In this document: in pieces, positions 1 through 7,245 of the stretch
How the letters are laid out: each line of letters opens with the position of its first letter
Numbering within the stretch: the stretch's first letter is position 1
From: Fidelibacterota bacterium UBA7300
Lineage (GTDB): Bacteria > Fidelibacterota > Marinisomatia > Marinisomatales > UBA2128
Direction of reading: 5' to 3'
DNA: 26,710 nt
Assembly: GCA_002471865.1 (NCBI GenBank)
Contig: DKQU01000068.1
Span: 1-26,710 of the forward strand
Program-made: the position numbers and the translations under genes
The notes under the pieces: model-generated
The model's input: the letters and a program-made list of their open reading frames with translations, nothing else
What the model was told of the DNA's origin: nothing
Database searches by the model: none

Positions 1-1049
1 CGGCAGAGCCCCATGTCTTCATACGTCTGAATTTCCGATGATGTATAGGCATCATGAAGCTCCACGAAATCAATCTCATTCAGAGGATCGACAATCCCGC
101 AATTCTCATATGCTTCTTTTGAAGCCATTCGTCCCGCACGAAAGGAGTGAATACCCGGATATCGGAAGCCATCATCCCATAGTTTCTTATAATATGAACG
201 ATCCTCCTCGTTGTCTTCCTTCTCAAGCAAATTGTACTTCATGAAATCGTCATAGTTCTGATGAGGACGATCCGCCATACGCATGGCGTCTGTTCCTCGA
301 CCTATTCCTGGTACAATCACCTTAGAAATGCTCTGCCCGGATGCTTTCTCCAGTTTGGCTAGTCCATCCTCATTAGCGAATATCACCGCTGCCGCACCGT
401 CACTCATAACGCAAATATCGAGGCGGGTTAAAGGCCACGCCACCATGGGAGCATTACGTACATCTTCGATTGTCAACTTCTGTTGTTTTTGCGAGTACGG
501 ATTGTGATAAGCATTCATGTGATTTTTCACGGAAACGTGAGCCATCTGCTCTACAGTAGTACCAAATTCCTTCATGTGTCCAGTAACCATCATGGCGTAA
601 TAGCCGGAGTAAAATCCGCCTACCGGATAGTCAAAGCTTACATCAGAAGCCAGAGCAATAAATTCATTTCCCTTCCATGTGTTAACATGAGACATGGTTT
701 CAAAGCCGTAAGCGATACATACATCCATGTAGCCAGATGCTACTGCTTTCCACGCTTCTTGGAAGCAGATGCCGCCTGTGGCTCCGCCCCCTTCCACGCG
801 ATGGCTTGGCTTAGGACAAAGACCGAGATAATCCTGAGCCATAATACCAGCCATGAGCTGACGAGTGAAGTGATCTGAAAAGTAAGATGCCACGGATCCG
901 TCCACGATCTCGATGAACTGCTTATGATTGAGACCAATGTCGGCTATGGCGTAATCGTATGCCTCCTTTAGAATAGCTTGAAATGTCTTGTCCGGACGTG
1001 CCTTGGCAAACTTACTGACTCCGCCGGAAACCGCATATACAGGTCGCAT
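1..1049 (-). CDS. SCP2/archaeal-type thiolase-like protein, C-terminus cut off by window edge
   Basis: Translating the minus strand from an ATG at 1049 gives 349 codons open to the window edge. A strong AGGAGGT site lies 6 nt upstream, which settles the start. The fold is recognised from the N-terminal half (VEGGGATGG near residues 85-93, then a DVCIAYGFETMS strand around 109-120) and from the HDAYTSSEIQ motif near the break. That motif carries the thiolase His. These features fit the SCP2-like/archaeal acetyl-CoA acetyltransferase group, not the classical FadA/AtoB group. The usual nucleophile sits in a VExACASGG context, but here glycine 89 occupies the Cys position. Cys95 lies nearby but is out of register. 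A thiolytic or Claisen reaction is therefore doubtful; a lyase (Ltp2-like), scaffold or acyl-binding role is possible. About 40 C-terminal residues, including the expected GHPxGxSG segment, are missing. There is no partner OB-fold (DUF35) gene upstream; one could lie downstream, outside the window. Confidence 0.85.
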   Translation of the reverse strand, partial: MRPVYAVSGGVSKFAKARPDKTFQAILKEAYDYAIADIGLNHKQFIEIVDGSVASYFSDHFTRQLMAGIMAQDYLGLCPKPSHRVEGGGATGGICFQEAWKAVASGYMDVCIAYGFETMSHVNTWKGNEFIALASDVSFDYPVGGFYSGYYAMMVTGHMKEFGTTVEQMAHVSVKNHMNAYHNPYSQKQQKLTIEDVRNAPMVAWPLTRLDICVMSDGAAAVIFANEDGLAKLEKASGQSISKVIVPGIGRGTDAMRMADRPHQNYDDFMKYNLLEKEDNEEDRSYYKKLWDDGFRYPGIHSFRAGRMASKEAYENCGIVDPLNEIDFVELHDAYTSSEIQTYEDMGLC

Positions 1050-1055
1050 TGTTTT

Positions 1056-1062
1056 ACCTCCT
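1056..1062 (-). promoter_or_regulatory. Shine-Dalgarno site of the thiolase-like gene
   Basis: The minus strand reads AGGAGGT with a 6-nt spacer (AAAACA) before the ATG at 1049. It is one of only a few full-consensus ribosome binding sites in the window. It fixes the start of the thiolase-like gene and suggests comparatively strong translation. Confidence 0.8.
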
Positions 1063-1233
1063 ATTAAGTGTAATAAGTGCTGTTGAAATTGTAATCATAA
1101 AGGGTATTAGATAGGGCGTAAGTTGAAAAGAATTTCTAAAGGAATAGGGATAATGGCAATTGATTTAGGTTGCTGCTTCTAACGGAAAGTCACGGTAATA
1201 CAGAGAAATACTTTCAATAAAAGGATTTAACAG

Positions 1234-1617
1234 CTAATCTTCTTGCTCCACATATTCCCATTTCTCCTCGAAATAATTATAATTTAACTGAGCGTCGGGT
1301 TTGGTGAACTCCCATTTATCTTCAATGTAATTATAGTTCAACTTTTCATCTGATTCTATATAATCCCACTCATCTTCATGATAATTATAATTCAGTCTGC
1401 TCTCCGGCTTTGCATACTGCCAGTCATCCATCAGGTAATTGTATCTAAGCTCTTCTGATTTTTGGGATAATTCCCACCGATCTTCCATGTGATTGTATTT
1501 CAGCTCTTCATCTTCTCGAGCAAACTGCCATCTGTCTTCCATGTAATTGTATTTAAGTTGTTGAGCGTTTAGAAATACAGAAGCTGAAATTACGATCAAT
1601 GTCAGAACAGTTTTCAT
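1234..1617 (-). CDS. Small secreted protein of six 18-residue YNY..EDxW repeats
   Basis: This 127-residue protein starts with a typical signal peptide: MK, a hydrophobic stretch to about residue 16, then NAQ, with likely cleavage after Ala18. The whole mature chain is six head-to-tail repeats of 18 residues (21-38, 39-56, 57-74, 75-92, 93-110, and 111-127, the last one residue short). The consensus is L-[KRN]-Y-N-[YH]-x-x-[DE]-x-W-x-[FLY], followed by a variable acidic stretch. Tyr, Trp, Asn and acidic residues dominate and there is no Cys. I do not recognise an assigned function, although similar LxYNxxEDxWE repeats occur in FCB-group proteins. Each unit could be a short beta strand or hairpin stacking into a periplasmic or surface solenoid, which is inference. 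No Shine-Dalgarno is visible. It is flanked by 128- and 184-nt gaps, so it may be transcribed alone. Confidence 0.85.
   Translation of the reverse strand: MKTVLTLIVISASVFLNAQQLKYNYMEDRWQFAREDEELKYNHMEDRWELSQKSEELRYNYLMDDWQYAKPESRLNYNYHEDEWDYIESDEKLNYNYIEDKWEFTKPDAQLNYNYFEEKWEYVEQED
1237..1557 (-). repeat. Six-unit 54-bp in-frame coding repeat
   Basis: The repeat protein is encoded by six tandem 54-bp units, the last shortened to 51 bp. Units diverge in DNA sequence while keeping the Tyr/Asn/Trp skeleton, so the array is old and selected at protein level. Units 4-6 share the LNYNY opening, whereas units 1-3 open with LKYN or LRYN. This suggests partial block duplication. Confidence 0.85.
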
Positions 1618-1745
1618 CTGTCTAAGTATTTTTTATTTTAGTAATGTCTACAACAGTATCAAACGGAAGAGCTTCAGCATTGGTGAAAATTTTCGGTAAT
1701 ATTAGAATGTAGCCGTAAAGCCAATTCTTTCCAATAGAGAAAGCA

Positions 1746-2135
1746 CTAATCTATTGCACCTTCAATGCAGGTAGTATTAAAACCGCCACGTGTATTATAA
1801 ACTGTTGTGATTTGAATTTTTTCTGTATCTAATGTCGATTTCAAATCATTGTAAATTCGTTTTGTTGCACCTTCTTGATAGATTCCTACATTACGAAAAC
1901 TGACAAAATAATATTTTAATGATTTCAGCTCAATACATTTCCCGCCGCTAGGATAGTATTCAATTTTAACATAAGCCAGATCAGGCAAGCCACTGAATGG
2001 GCAAACGGCACTGAATTCATCTGTCTCCGTCATAATGTACTGATTTGGACTATCGAAAGGGAATGTTTCCAAAAAATCAGGATTAATCTCTTCCTCACCT
2101 TTGAACATAAAATATTTATCTTCAGCTTTTGGCAT
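1746..2135 (-). CDS. queF: NADPH-dependent 7-cyano-7-deazaguanine reductase QueF (single-domain type)
   Basis: QueF reduces the nitrile of preQ0 to preQ1 in queuosine tRNA modification, in the cytoplasm. The 129-residue length matches the unimodular (Bacillus YkvM) class. Seen directly: catalytic Cys45 and Asp52 in CPFSGLPD, the QueF signature ELKSLKYY at 69-76, and SFRN at 79-82 followed by Gln87-Glu88. The better-known proteins have His-Glu at that last position, so Gln87 is a substitution beside the nucleobase-binding Glu. The ATG at 2135 has a GAGG four to five nt upstream, supporting this start. The gene stands between 108- and 128-nt gaps and no other queuosine gene is present. I see no convincing preQ1 riboswitch in its leader. 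Confidence 0.95.
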   Translation of the reverse strand: MPKAEDKYFMFKGEEEINPDFLETFPFDSPNQYIMTETDEFSAVCPFSGLPDLAYVKIEYYPSGGKCIELKSLKYYFVSFRNVGIYQEGATKRIYNDLKSTLDTEKIQITTVYNTRGGFNTTCIEGAID

Positions 2136-2243
2136 CTTTACCTCGATAGATACAGCCTGTCCAGAATTTAACTAGTTGGATTCTCAAGTCCTTTAATTTC
2201 ATTTAGATAGTGATGATCTGGACCAGCAAGAATAACTCGTTGT

Positions 2244-2651
2244 TCATTCTTCATTCCAGTGATCTTCGAGAGCTTTGCGGAAAGTAGTAGGAGGTCTAAC
2301 AGCTTTTCCATCATGATTAACGAATGTATGGACTGTGTGCCCGATAGCTACGATAGTATTATCCTTTAGCACCTCGTATTCGACTCTAAGGGTTGATCGT
2401 GGCATATTCTTAAACATGGTCCGAATGGTGAGTTCATCCTCAAAAGTAGCCGGATTCTTGTACTCACAATGACTTTCGATGACGGGTAGGTAAAAGCCAG
2501 CTTTTTCAATTTCACTGTAAGGAAGCCCAATCTCCCTCAACAGATGAGATCGAGCTGCTTCAAAATACTCATAATAGCGACCGTAGTACACCCGTCCCAT
2601 CATATCAGTTTCCGCATAGATAACTCGGATAATAAAGTCTACAGAAATCAC
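2244..2651 (-). CDS. YbgC/FcbC-like acyl-CoA thioesterase (hotdog fold)
   Basis: This is a hotdog-fold thioesterase of the YbgC / 4-hydroxybenzoyl-CoA thioesterase family, expected to hydrolyse acyl-CoA or acyl-ACP in the cytoplasm. With the start chosen here it has 135 residues, the usual family length. The signature runs from Tyr12 through the catalytic-position Asp16 (AETDMMG) to Tyr22-Tyr23 and the FEAAR segment at 30-34. I place the start at GTG 2651. It overlaps the accA stop as GTGA and follows an AGGAGGT site; an in-frame TTG at 2666 lies upstream of that site and would be a poorer start. Coupling to accA suggests a role in fatty-acyl metabolism. In proteobacteria ybgC usually sits with tol-pal, so this neighbourhood is different. 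The exact substrate is unknown. Confidence 0.9.
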   Translation of the reverse strand: MISVDFIIRVIYAETDMMGRVYYGRYYEYFEAARSHLLREIGLPYSEIEKAGFYLPVIESHCEYKNPATFEDELTIRTMFKNMPRSTLRVEYEVLKDNTIVAIGHTVHTFVNHDGKAVRPPTTFRKALEDHWNEE

Positions 2652-3610
2652 GATACCTCCTGCCAATGACCGATACGTTCATACTTCTTGTGTCGAATGT
2701 CTATTAGTTCTTCAGTGGTGAATTGAGATAACAGCTGGAGTTCTTCTACGATAATATTTTTTACGGTTTGAACCACCTCATCTTTGTTGCGATGGGCACC
2801 GCCTAAAGGTTCTTCGATGATACGATCGCAAATTTCCAATTCTTTCAGATCAGATGCAGTCACTTTCAGCGCTTCAGCCGCCTCTTCGGCTTTTCCTGCA
2901 TCTCTCCATAGAATGGATGCGCACCCTTCCGGACTAATTACGGAAAACCACGTATTCTCCAGCATGAGAAGACGATCGCCTATTCCGACTCCCAATGCAC
3001 CACCACTGGCACCTTCACCAATAACTATAATAAGTATCGGTACCGGTAATACAGTCATCTCCAGCAGATTTCGAGCGATTGCTTCAGCCTGTCCACGCTC
3101 TTCAGCGCCTAATCCCGGATATGCACCTGGAGTATCCAAAAGACATACAACAGGCCGATTATACTTGGCTGACATCTTCATGATTCGTAAAGCTTTTCGA
3201 TACCCTTCTGGTTTGGACATTCCAAAATTTCTGTAGAGATTCTCTTTCGTGTTTTTCCCTTTTTGCTGTCCAATGTAGGTAATGTGTATTCCATCAATCG
3301 TACCGATTCCAGCCACCAGCGATTTATCATCTGAAAAATGTCTATCACCATGCAGCTCAAGAAAGTCCGGCGACATTCTGGTTATATAATCCAGAGAATA
3401 GGGTCGTCTGGGATGGCGAGCCAGTTGAACTCTTTGCCAGCGAGTAAGATTGGAATATATTTCCTTTATTAACGTCTGACGCTCTTCATTTAATTGACTA
3501 ATTTCTCCGCTAAAATCCTGCTTTCCGGTAAGACTCTTGGAACGAAGAGTCTCAATCTTATCATCTAACTTTACGATTGGTTTTTCGAAATCGAGGTGGA
3601 ACTCAGCCAT
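2648..3610 (-). CDS. accA: Acetyl-CoA carboxylase carboxyltransferase subunit alpha
   Basis: AccA pairs with AccD to move the carboxyl group from biotin-BCCP to acetyl-CoA, giving malonyl-CoA for fatty-acid synthesis. The 320-residue length is normal. Seen: the N-terminal helical region with FxKPIxxLxxKI-type sequence, the WQRVQLARHPRRP segment at 58-70, ELHGDR at 85-90, LDTPGAYPGLGAEERGQ from 158, the oxyanion-type GEGASGGALG from 198, and SVISPEGCASILW around 223-235. The ATG overlaps the stop of the WecA-like gene by one base (TAATG), and its own stop overlaps the thioesterase start. It is therefore translated as part of the long envelope run. accD, accB and accC are not in the window. Confidence 0.97.
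   Translation of the reverse strand: MAEFHLDFEKPIVKLDDKIETLRSKSLTGKQDFSGEISQLNEERQTLIKEIYSNLTRWQRVQLARHPRRPYSLDYITRMSPDFLELHGDRHFSDDKSLVAGIGTIDGIHITYIGQQKGKNTKENLYRNFGMSKPEGYRKALRIMKMSAKYNRPVVCLLDTPGAYPGLGAEERGQAEAIARNLLEMTVLPVPILIIVIGEGASGGALGVGIGDRLLMLENTWFSVISPEGCASILWRDAGKAEEAAEALKVTASDLKELEICDRIIEEPLGGAHRNKDEVVQTVKNIIVEELQLLSQFTTEELIDIRHKKYERIGHWQEVS
2655..2661 (-). promoter_or_regulatory. Shine-Dalgarno inside the accA 3' end that sets the thioesterase GTG start
   Basis: The minus strand reads AGGAGGT, then ATC, then GTG at 2651. The site lies within the last codons of accA. The spacer is short, but the combination with the GTGA stop/start overlap is strong evidence for translational coupling and for the GTG start. 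Confidence 0.7.
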
Positions 3611-4683
3611 TATTTCTCCCTCTCAGAAACGTTGTGTTGATAATTTTTTTCTAGATAAAGAAAAGTCAGCATACCTAAAAGAAGCACAACAAGGAAAATT
3701 GTGTTTGCCATAACATAATTAAGACTCAAGCATAGGTAACCTACAAGACTCAGAATTAAGGATGAACCGTGCATGAGCAATACCGATCGTTCTATGGGAA
3801 TACCAAGAGCAGCAAGACGATGATACGTGTGATCTCTGGAGGCTTTGTGTATTTTTTTTCCTCTTCTCATTCGAGATATTACCACTAAAAATAAATCAAA
3901 CAATGGAATAGCAAAAATCAAAATCGGTACAAACCAGGATGATAGTTGACTTCCTCCAATAGGTGTATAAAGAATTGCTACAGCACCGAGACAAAAACCA
4001 ATAGATTGAGCACCTGAATCTCCTAAAAATAGTCGTGCAGGATGGGAGTTATAAAAGAATATCCCAGCTAGAGCTCCTACTACAATTGTACAGAAATGCA
4101 CCAATTCCATTTGATTTACACTCAACGTTATAACAAGAAAAAACAATGTTGCAAGTGCACCTAGCCCAACAGCTAGTCCATCCATGCTATCTATCAAGTT
4201 AAACGCATTTGTTAGAACAATCATCCAGACCAGAGTTATCACTATATTAAGGCCTTCACCCAATGCTGTTTCGCTTCCAAGAATGAATTCAGGAGATGTA
4301 AATATTCTAACTTTCACATCAAGAGAAATTAGAAGTATGGCTGCCAATAGTTGTCCCAACAGTTTTCCCCACGGCGGCAGATGATAGTAATCATCCCACA
4401 ATCCAAAAGTCAAAATAATCCATGAGGCAGCTACTACACTTAATATATCTCTATCAATTTCTCCAGGAGCCAGAAAGAGAATCGCTGTTATGGTCAACAC
4501 CAAGACCAATCCACCTGTCAAAGGCATAGGTTCCTTGTGAAGTTTATGATCTGCGGTTCCCGGGTGATCAATCAGCTTTAATCTGGGTGCCAATCGAATG
4601 CTAATAAAAGCTAAAGACAAGGCAACAGTAAGTGAACCAAGTAAGATTCGAAAAATATCAGCGATTTGAATTGATGTTATCAT
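3610..4683 (-). CDS. WecA/TagO-like polyprenyl-phosphate N-acetylhexosamine-1-phosphate transferase
   Basis: This polytopic inner-membrane enzyme transfers a HexNAc-1-phosphate (GlcNAc-1-P in WecA) from UDP-sugar to undecaprenyl phosphate, priming a cell-surface glycan. Its 357 residues carry the family motifs in order: a polar loop with HKLHKEPMPLTGG near 46-58, Asp97-Asp98, NAFNLIDSMDG at 159-169, FLGDSG at 219-224, and the C-terminal cytoplasmic-loop motif DHTYHRL at 284-290. In that last motif only two of the usual three histidines are present. The predicted number of membrane segments (about 10-11) fits WecA and TagO. MraY is less likely because the DHTYHRL loop and overall motifs match the WecA group. 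It starts one base after the upstream glycosyltransferase stop and overlaps accA by one base. Confidence 0.92.
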   Translation of the reverse strand: MITSIQIADIFRILLGSLTVALSLAFISIRLAPRLKLIDHPGTADHKLHKEPMPLTGGLVLVLTITAILFLAPGEIDRDILSVVAASWIILTFGLWDDYYHLPPWGKLLGQLLAAILLISLDVKVRIFTSPEFILGSETALGEGLNIVITLVWMIVLTNAFNLIDSMDGLAVGLGALATLFFLVITLSVNQMELVHFCTIVVGALAGIFFYNSHPARLFLGDSGAQSIGFCLGAVAILYTPIGGSQLSSWFVPILIFAIPLFDLFLVVISRMRRGKKIHKASRDHTYHRLAALGIPIERSVLLMHGSSLILSLVGYLCLSLNYVMANTIFLVVLLLGMLTFLYLEKNYQHNVSEREK

Positions 4684-4684
4684 T

Positions 4685-5557
4685 TCAGTTCCTAACAGTG
4701 TCCCATATGACTGTCATCAAAAGTTTACCCAACATAGCTGAATAGAATAGGCCGTTGAATAACGGAAAATAATCAGCTGAAAAGTGCTTTCTATACAAAA
4801 GAAAGTATGAGCGGTGCCATTCAAACAGAGATCGATATTTGAAAGCTGCAGATCCACCGCGACCGGAATCATGAACCACTTCTGCTTCAGGAACATAAAA
4901 GATTTTCCATCCTGCGGCTTTCGTCCGGAAACAGTAGTCAGAATCTTCCTGATAGGCAAAAAAACGTTCGTCGAATAAACCTACTTTGTCAAATACTTCT
5001 CGACGGATCATCATACACGATCCGGAAACACCGTCAACTTCACATGCGCTCACTTCATTAAGATGCGACAAGTGATAGCCGGTATATTTACTATCATTGG
5101 GGAAGCGGTTGGCAAGTCCTGTAAAATAACTGATCACATTCCACGGCCGGGCAACTCCCCTGCGGCAAGACTTCTGGAATGTACCATCGACATTTAGCAC
5201 TTTTGGACCGGCTATTCCTACCTCTGGATGCAAGTCGAGGAAGTTGGCTAACGCCATAACGGCATTGGGCTTCACAAAGGCATCAGGATTCAAAATCAGT
5301 AAGTATTCACCATCTGATTCCTTCATGGCTCTGTTCATTGGAATTGTGTACCCTTCATTCCGATTGTTTCTTATCAGTTTCACGGTGGAGTGATTTGAAA
5401 GTATCATTTTTACGGTATTATCATTTGATCTGTTATCAACAACAATGATCTGCTCAATCCTCGCTCCTTGTGACTTCTCCAATAAAGTCAAACAGCGATG
5501 GAGATATTTTGAAGCATTCAGGGTGACAATACAAACCGAAACATTCGTTTGAGACAT
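4685..5557 (-). CDS. Family 2 glycosyltransferase, WbbL-like (probable rhamnosyltransferase)
   Basis: This is a GT-A fold inverting glycosyltransferase of 290 residues. The N-terminus has the SVCIVTLNASKYL strand, then VVDNRSNDNT at 39-48, NEGYTIPMNRA at 67-77, and the metal/nucleotide motif LNPDAF at 89-94, which stands in for DxD. The acceptor-side residues EDSDYCFR lie at 204-211, followed by His229-Asp230. These are the hallmarks of the WbbL branch, which adds rhamnose from dTDP-rhamnose to GlcNAc-PP-polyprenol. Its position between rmlD (donor synthesis) and a wecA-like gene (acceptor synthesis) supports that reading, but other sugars cannot be excluded. The C-terminal hydrophobic stretch (about 263-285) may attach it to the membrane. 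No clear Shine-Dalgarno precedes the ATG. Confidence 0.88.
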   Translation of the reverse strand: MSQTNVSVCIVTLNASKYLHRCLTLLEKSQGARIEQIIVVDNRSNDNTVKMILSNHSTVKLIRNNRNEGYTIPMNRAMKESDGEYLLILNPDAFVKPNAVMALANFLDLHPEVGIAGPKVLNVDGTFQKSCRRGVARPWNVISYFTGLANRFPNDSKYTGYHLSHLNEVSACEVDGVSGSCMMIRREVFDKVGLFDERFFAYQEDSDYCFRTKAAGWKIFYVPEAEVVHDSGRGGSAAFKYRSLFEWHRSYFLLYRKHFSADYFPLFNGLFYSAMLGKLLMTVIWDTVRN

Positions 5558-5590
5558 ATCAGGTATAAGTACTTCTCAACAGCTGGAAAG

Positions 5591-6307
5591 TTACTTGTTC
5601 CACCCGAAAAATCTCCATAATCGTAATCTCCACACCATCATTATAGCTTCAAGCATGATCAGCTTGCTCATCTTAGATTCACCCACTGTTCTATCGAAAA
5701 AGATAATCGGTACCTCTTTCAATCGAAAACCTTTCCTCCAAGTACGAAAATTCATCTCAATCTGGAATGAGTATCCCTGCGATTTTATATTATTCAAGTC
5801 GAGTGTAGCCAGTACCTCACGACGCCAACATTTAAAACCTGCGGTCGCATCTCTTATGGGCAATCCAGTGACGATCCTCGAATAGAGATTAGCACCATAG
5901 CTAAGCATCAATCGGCGGATTGGCCAGTTAACGACACTAACACCTTGGACATATCGACTACCTATGACAAGATCTGCATCTGTCAATCCGTGAATTAACT
6001 TGGGAACATCATCAGGATTATGTGACATATCGGCATCCATCTGGATAATGGCATCGAAGTCATGTTCAAGTGCCCACTGGAAGCCTGCACAATATGCTTT
6101 TCCCAAGCCATCTTTTCCAGGTCTTCTTAAAAGGTGAAGATTAGGATAGTCAGCCTTCAATGTCTCAATGTAATCGCCGGTACCATCAGGAGAATTGTCA
6201 TCTACAATCAGAATATGATATCTGTTGTCAATATCATGGAGTCGTTTAATTAACTCACCAACATTCTTTCTCTCGTTATATGTAGGTGATATAATAAGAG
6301 TCTTCAT
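5591..6307 (-). CDS. Polyprenyl-phosphate mannose synthase-like glycosyltransferase (DPM1 family)
   Basis: This 238-residue GT2 enzyme resembles DPM1/polyprenol monophosphomannose synthase, which transfers a sugar from GDP-mannose to a polyprenyl phosphate on the cytoplasmic side of the membrane. Motifs, numbered from the chosen start: LIISPTYNERKNV near 4-16, VDDNSPDGT around 35-43, MDADMSHNPDD in the DxD region, IGSRY, DATAGFKCWRR, and the late GYSFQIEMN and FFDRTVGESKMS segments. There is no C-terminal membrane domain, so it is the soluble single-domain type. The ATG at 6307 overlaps the rmlD stop as ATGA; an upstream in-frame TTG at 6340 would sit inside rmlD and has less support. The donor sugar (mannose or glucose) is not certain. 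Confidence 0.9.
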   Translation of the reverse strand: MKTLIISPTYNERKNVGELIKRLHDIDNRYHILIVDDNSPDGTGDYIETLKADYPNLHLLRRPGKDGLGKAYCAGFQWALEHDFDAIIQMDADMSHNPDDVPKLIHGLTDADLVIGSRYVQGVSVVNWPIRRLMLSYGANLYSRIVTGLPIRDATAGFKCWRREVLATLDLNNIKSQGYSFQIEMNFRTWRKGFRLKEVPIIFFDRTVGESKMSKLIMLEAIMMVWRLRLWRFFGWNK

Positions 6308-7194
6308 GCGACTACACCTTCTTTTACTTTTCTTAGGCAATAATCAATACCATACGTACGAATACCGACAGTGTCTTCAATTTTATCAGTTGTTAATCCA
6401 GATTGCATAGGTCTCTTTGCAAGTTGGTCTAATTCTTCGGTAGTGATCTTTTTTATTAGTGACTTATCAAGATTGTATATTTCAGCAATTTTTAGCGCAA
6501 ATTGATGACGGGAGATGAAATCGCTACCTCCGTAGTGAAAAAGTCCTTCACTGTTTAGAACGATGAGTAATTTAATTGCCTCAGCAAGAGCACCTGTCCA
6601 GGTGGGATTGGCATATTGATCATCCACCACACTGATCTGATTTCCCATCTTGAGTGATTCAGTAACCCAGCGAACAAAGCTCGCTGAAGATTTGCCGGCT
6701 CCGTAAAGAACATTTGTCCGTAAGATAACCCAAGAATTGCGCCCTCCTCGTACTTCATTTTCAGCAGCAAGTTTTGTTTTACCATAATAGTTGATCGGAG
6801 AAGGTACTGCATCTTCTGCGTATGGACCATTCACTCCATCAAATACATAATCTGTAGATACAAAAACTATTCTGGCATCACTCCCCCCGATGGCATCAAG
6901 GAGATGTTCGGTTCCTCTTACATTTACGTTCCAAGCCTCTTCTTTATCTCGCTCACAACCATCCACATTTGTCAAAGCAGCAAGATGAATTAAAACATCA
7001 GGTTCATATTTTCTTACTACCTGCTGAACTGCAGCTTTATTTCCTATGTCCATTTCGACAACCGGACAGGCAGAAAGAGTGTGATCAGTTATGATCAGAT
7101 CGGTAGATAGGATATTAAAATGAGGCTGCAACTCCTCAATAATACTTCTCCCGAGTTGTCCGCTGGCACCAGTTATTAGAATCCTCTTATTCAT
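6304..7194 (-). CDS. rfbD: dTDP-4-dehydrorhamnose reductase
   Basis: RmlD/RfbD performs the last step of dTDP-L-rhamnose synthesis, reducing dTDP-4-keto-L-rhamnose with NAD(P)H. The 296-residue protein shows the Rossmann motif GASGQLG at 9-15, HLAALTNVDGCE near 70-81, STDYVFDG at 113-120, the catalytic pair Tyr137 and Lys141 (YGKTK), and the substrate-site run DDQYANPTWT at 191-200. These are all typical of RmlD and distinguish it from general epimerases. The partner genes rmlA, rmlB and rmlC are not in the window. It follows the DUF4837 gene after 51 nt and overlaps the next glycosyltransferase by 4 nt. Its location supports rhamnose use by the WbbL-like gene two positions downstream. Confidence 0.93.
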   Translation of the reverse strand: MNKRILITGASGQLGRSIIEELQPHFNILSTDLIITDHTLSACPVVEMDIGNKAAVQQVVRKYEPDVLIHLAALTNVDGCERDKEEAWNVNVRGTEHLLDAIGGSDARIVFVSTDYVFDGVNGPYAEDAVPSPINYYGKTKLAAENEVRGGRNSWVILRTNVLYGAGKSSASFVRWVTESLKMGNQISVVDDQYANPTWTGALAEAIKLLIVLNSEGLFHYGGSDFISRHQFALKIAEIYNLDKSLIKKITTEELDQLAKRPMQSGLTTDKIEDTVGIRTYGIDYCLRKVKEGVVA

Positions 7195-7245
7195 TGGTCG
7201 AAATTACAACTTCTTCTATTAACTGTTCAATTTATGAAGGTGAAT

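Noticed and set aside
483..878. Plus-strand open frame of 131 codons at the left end.
   Set aside because: It is antisense to the thiolase-like gene, which has clear family motifs and a ribosome binding site.
2136..2243. preQ1 riboswitch sought in the leader of queF.
   Set aside because: No recognisable preQ1-I or preQ1-II core could be read in the 108-nt leader.
2784..3236. Plus-strand open frame of 150 codons across accA.
   Set aside because: It is antisense to a conserved catalytic region, and its product is low in recognisable features; a shadow of accA codon use.
6308..6340. Longer form of the polyprenyl-phosphate sugar synthase starting at TTG 6340.
   Set aside because: It lies inside rmlD, while the ATG at 6307 makes a canonical ATGA overlap and begins right at the conserved first strand.
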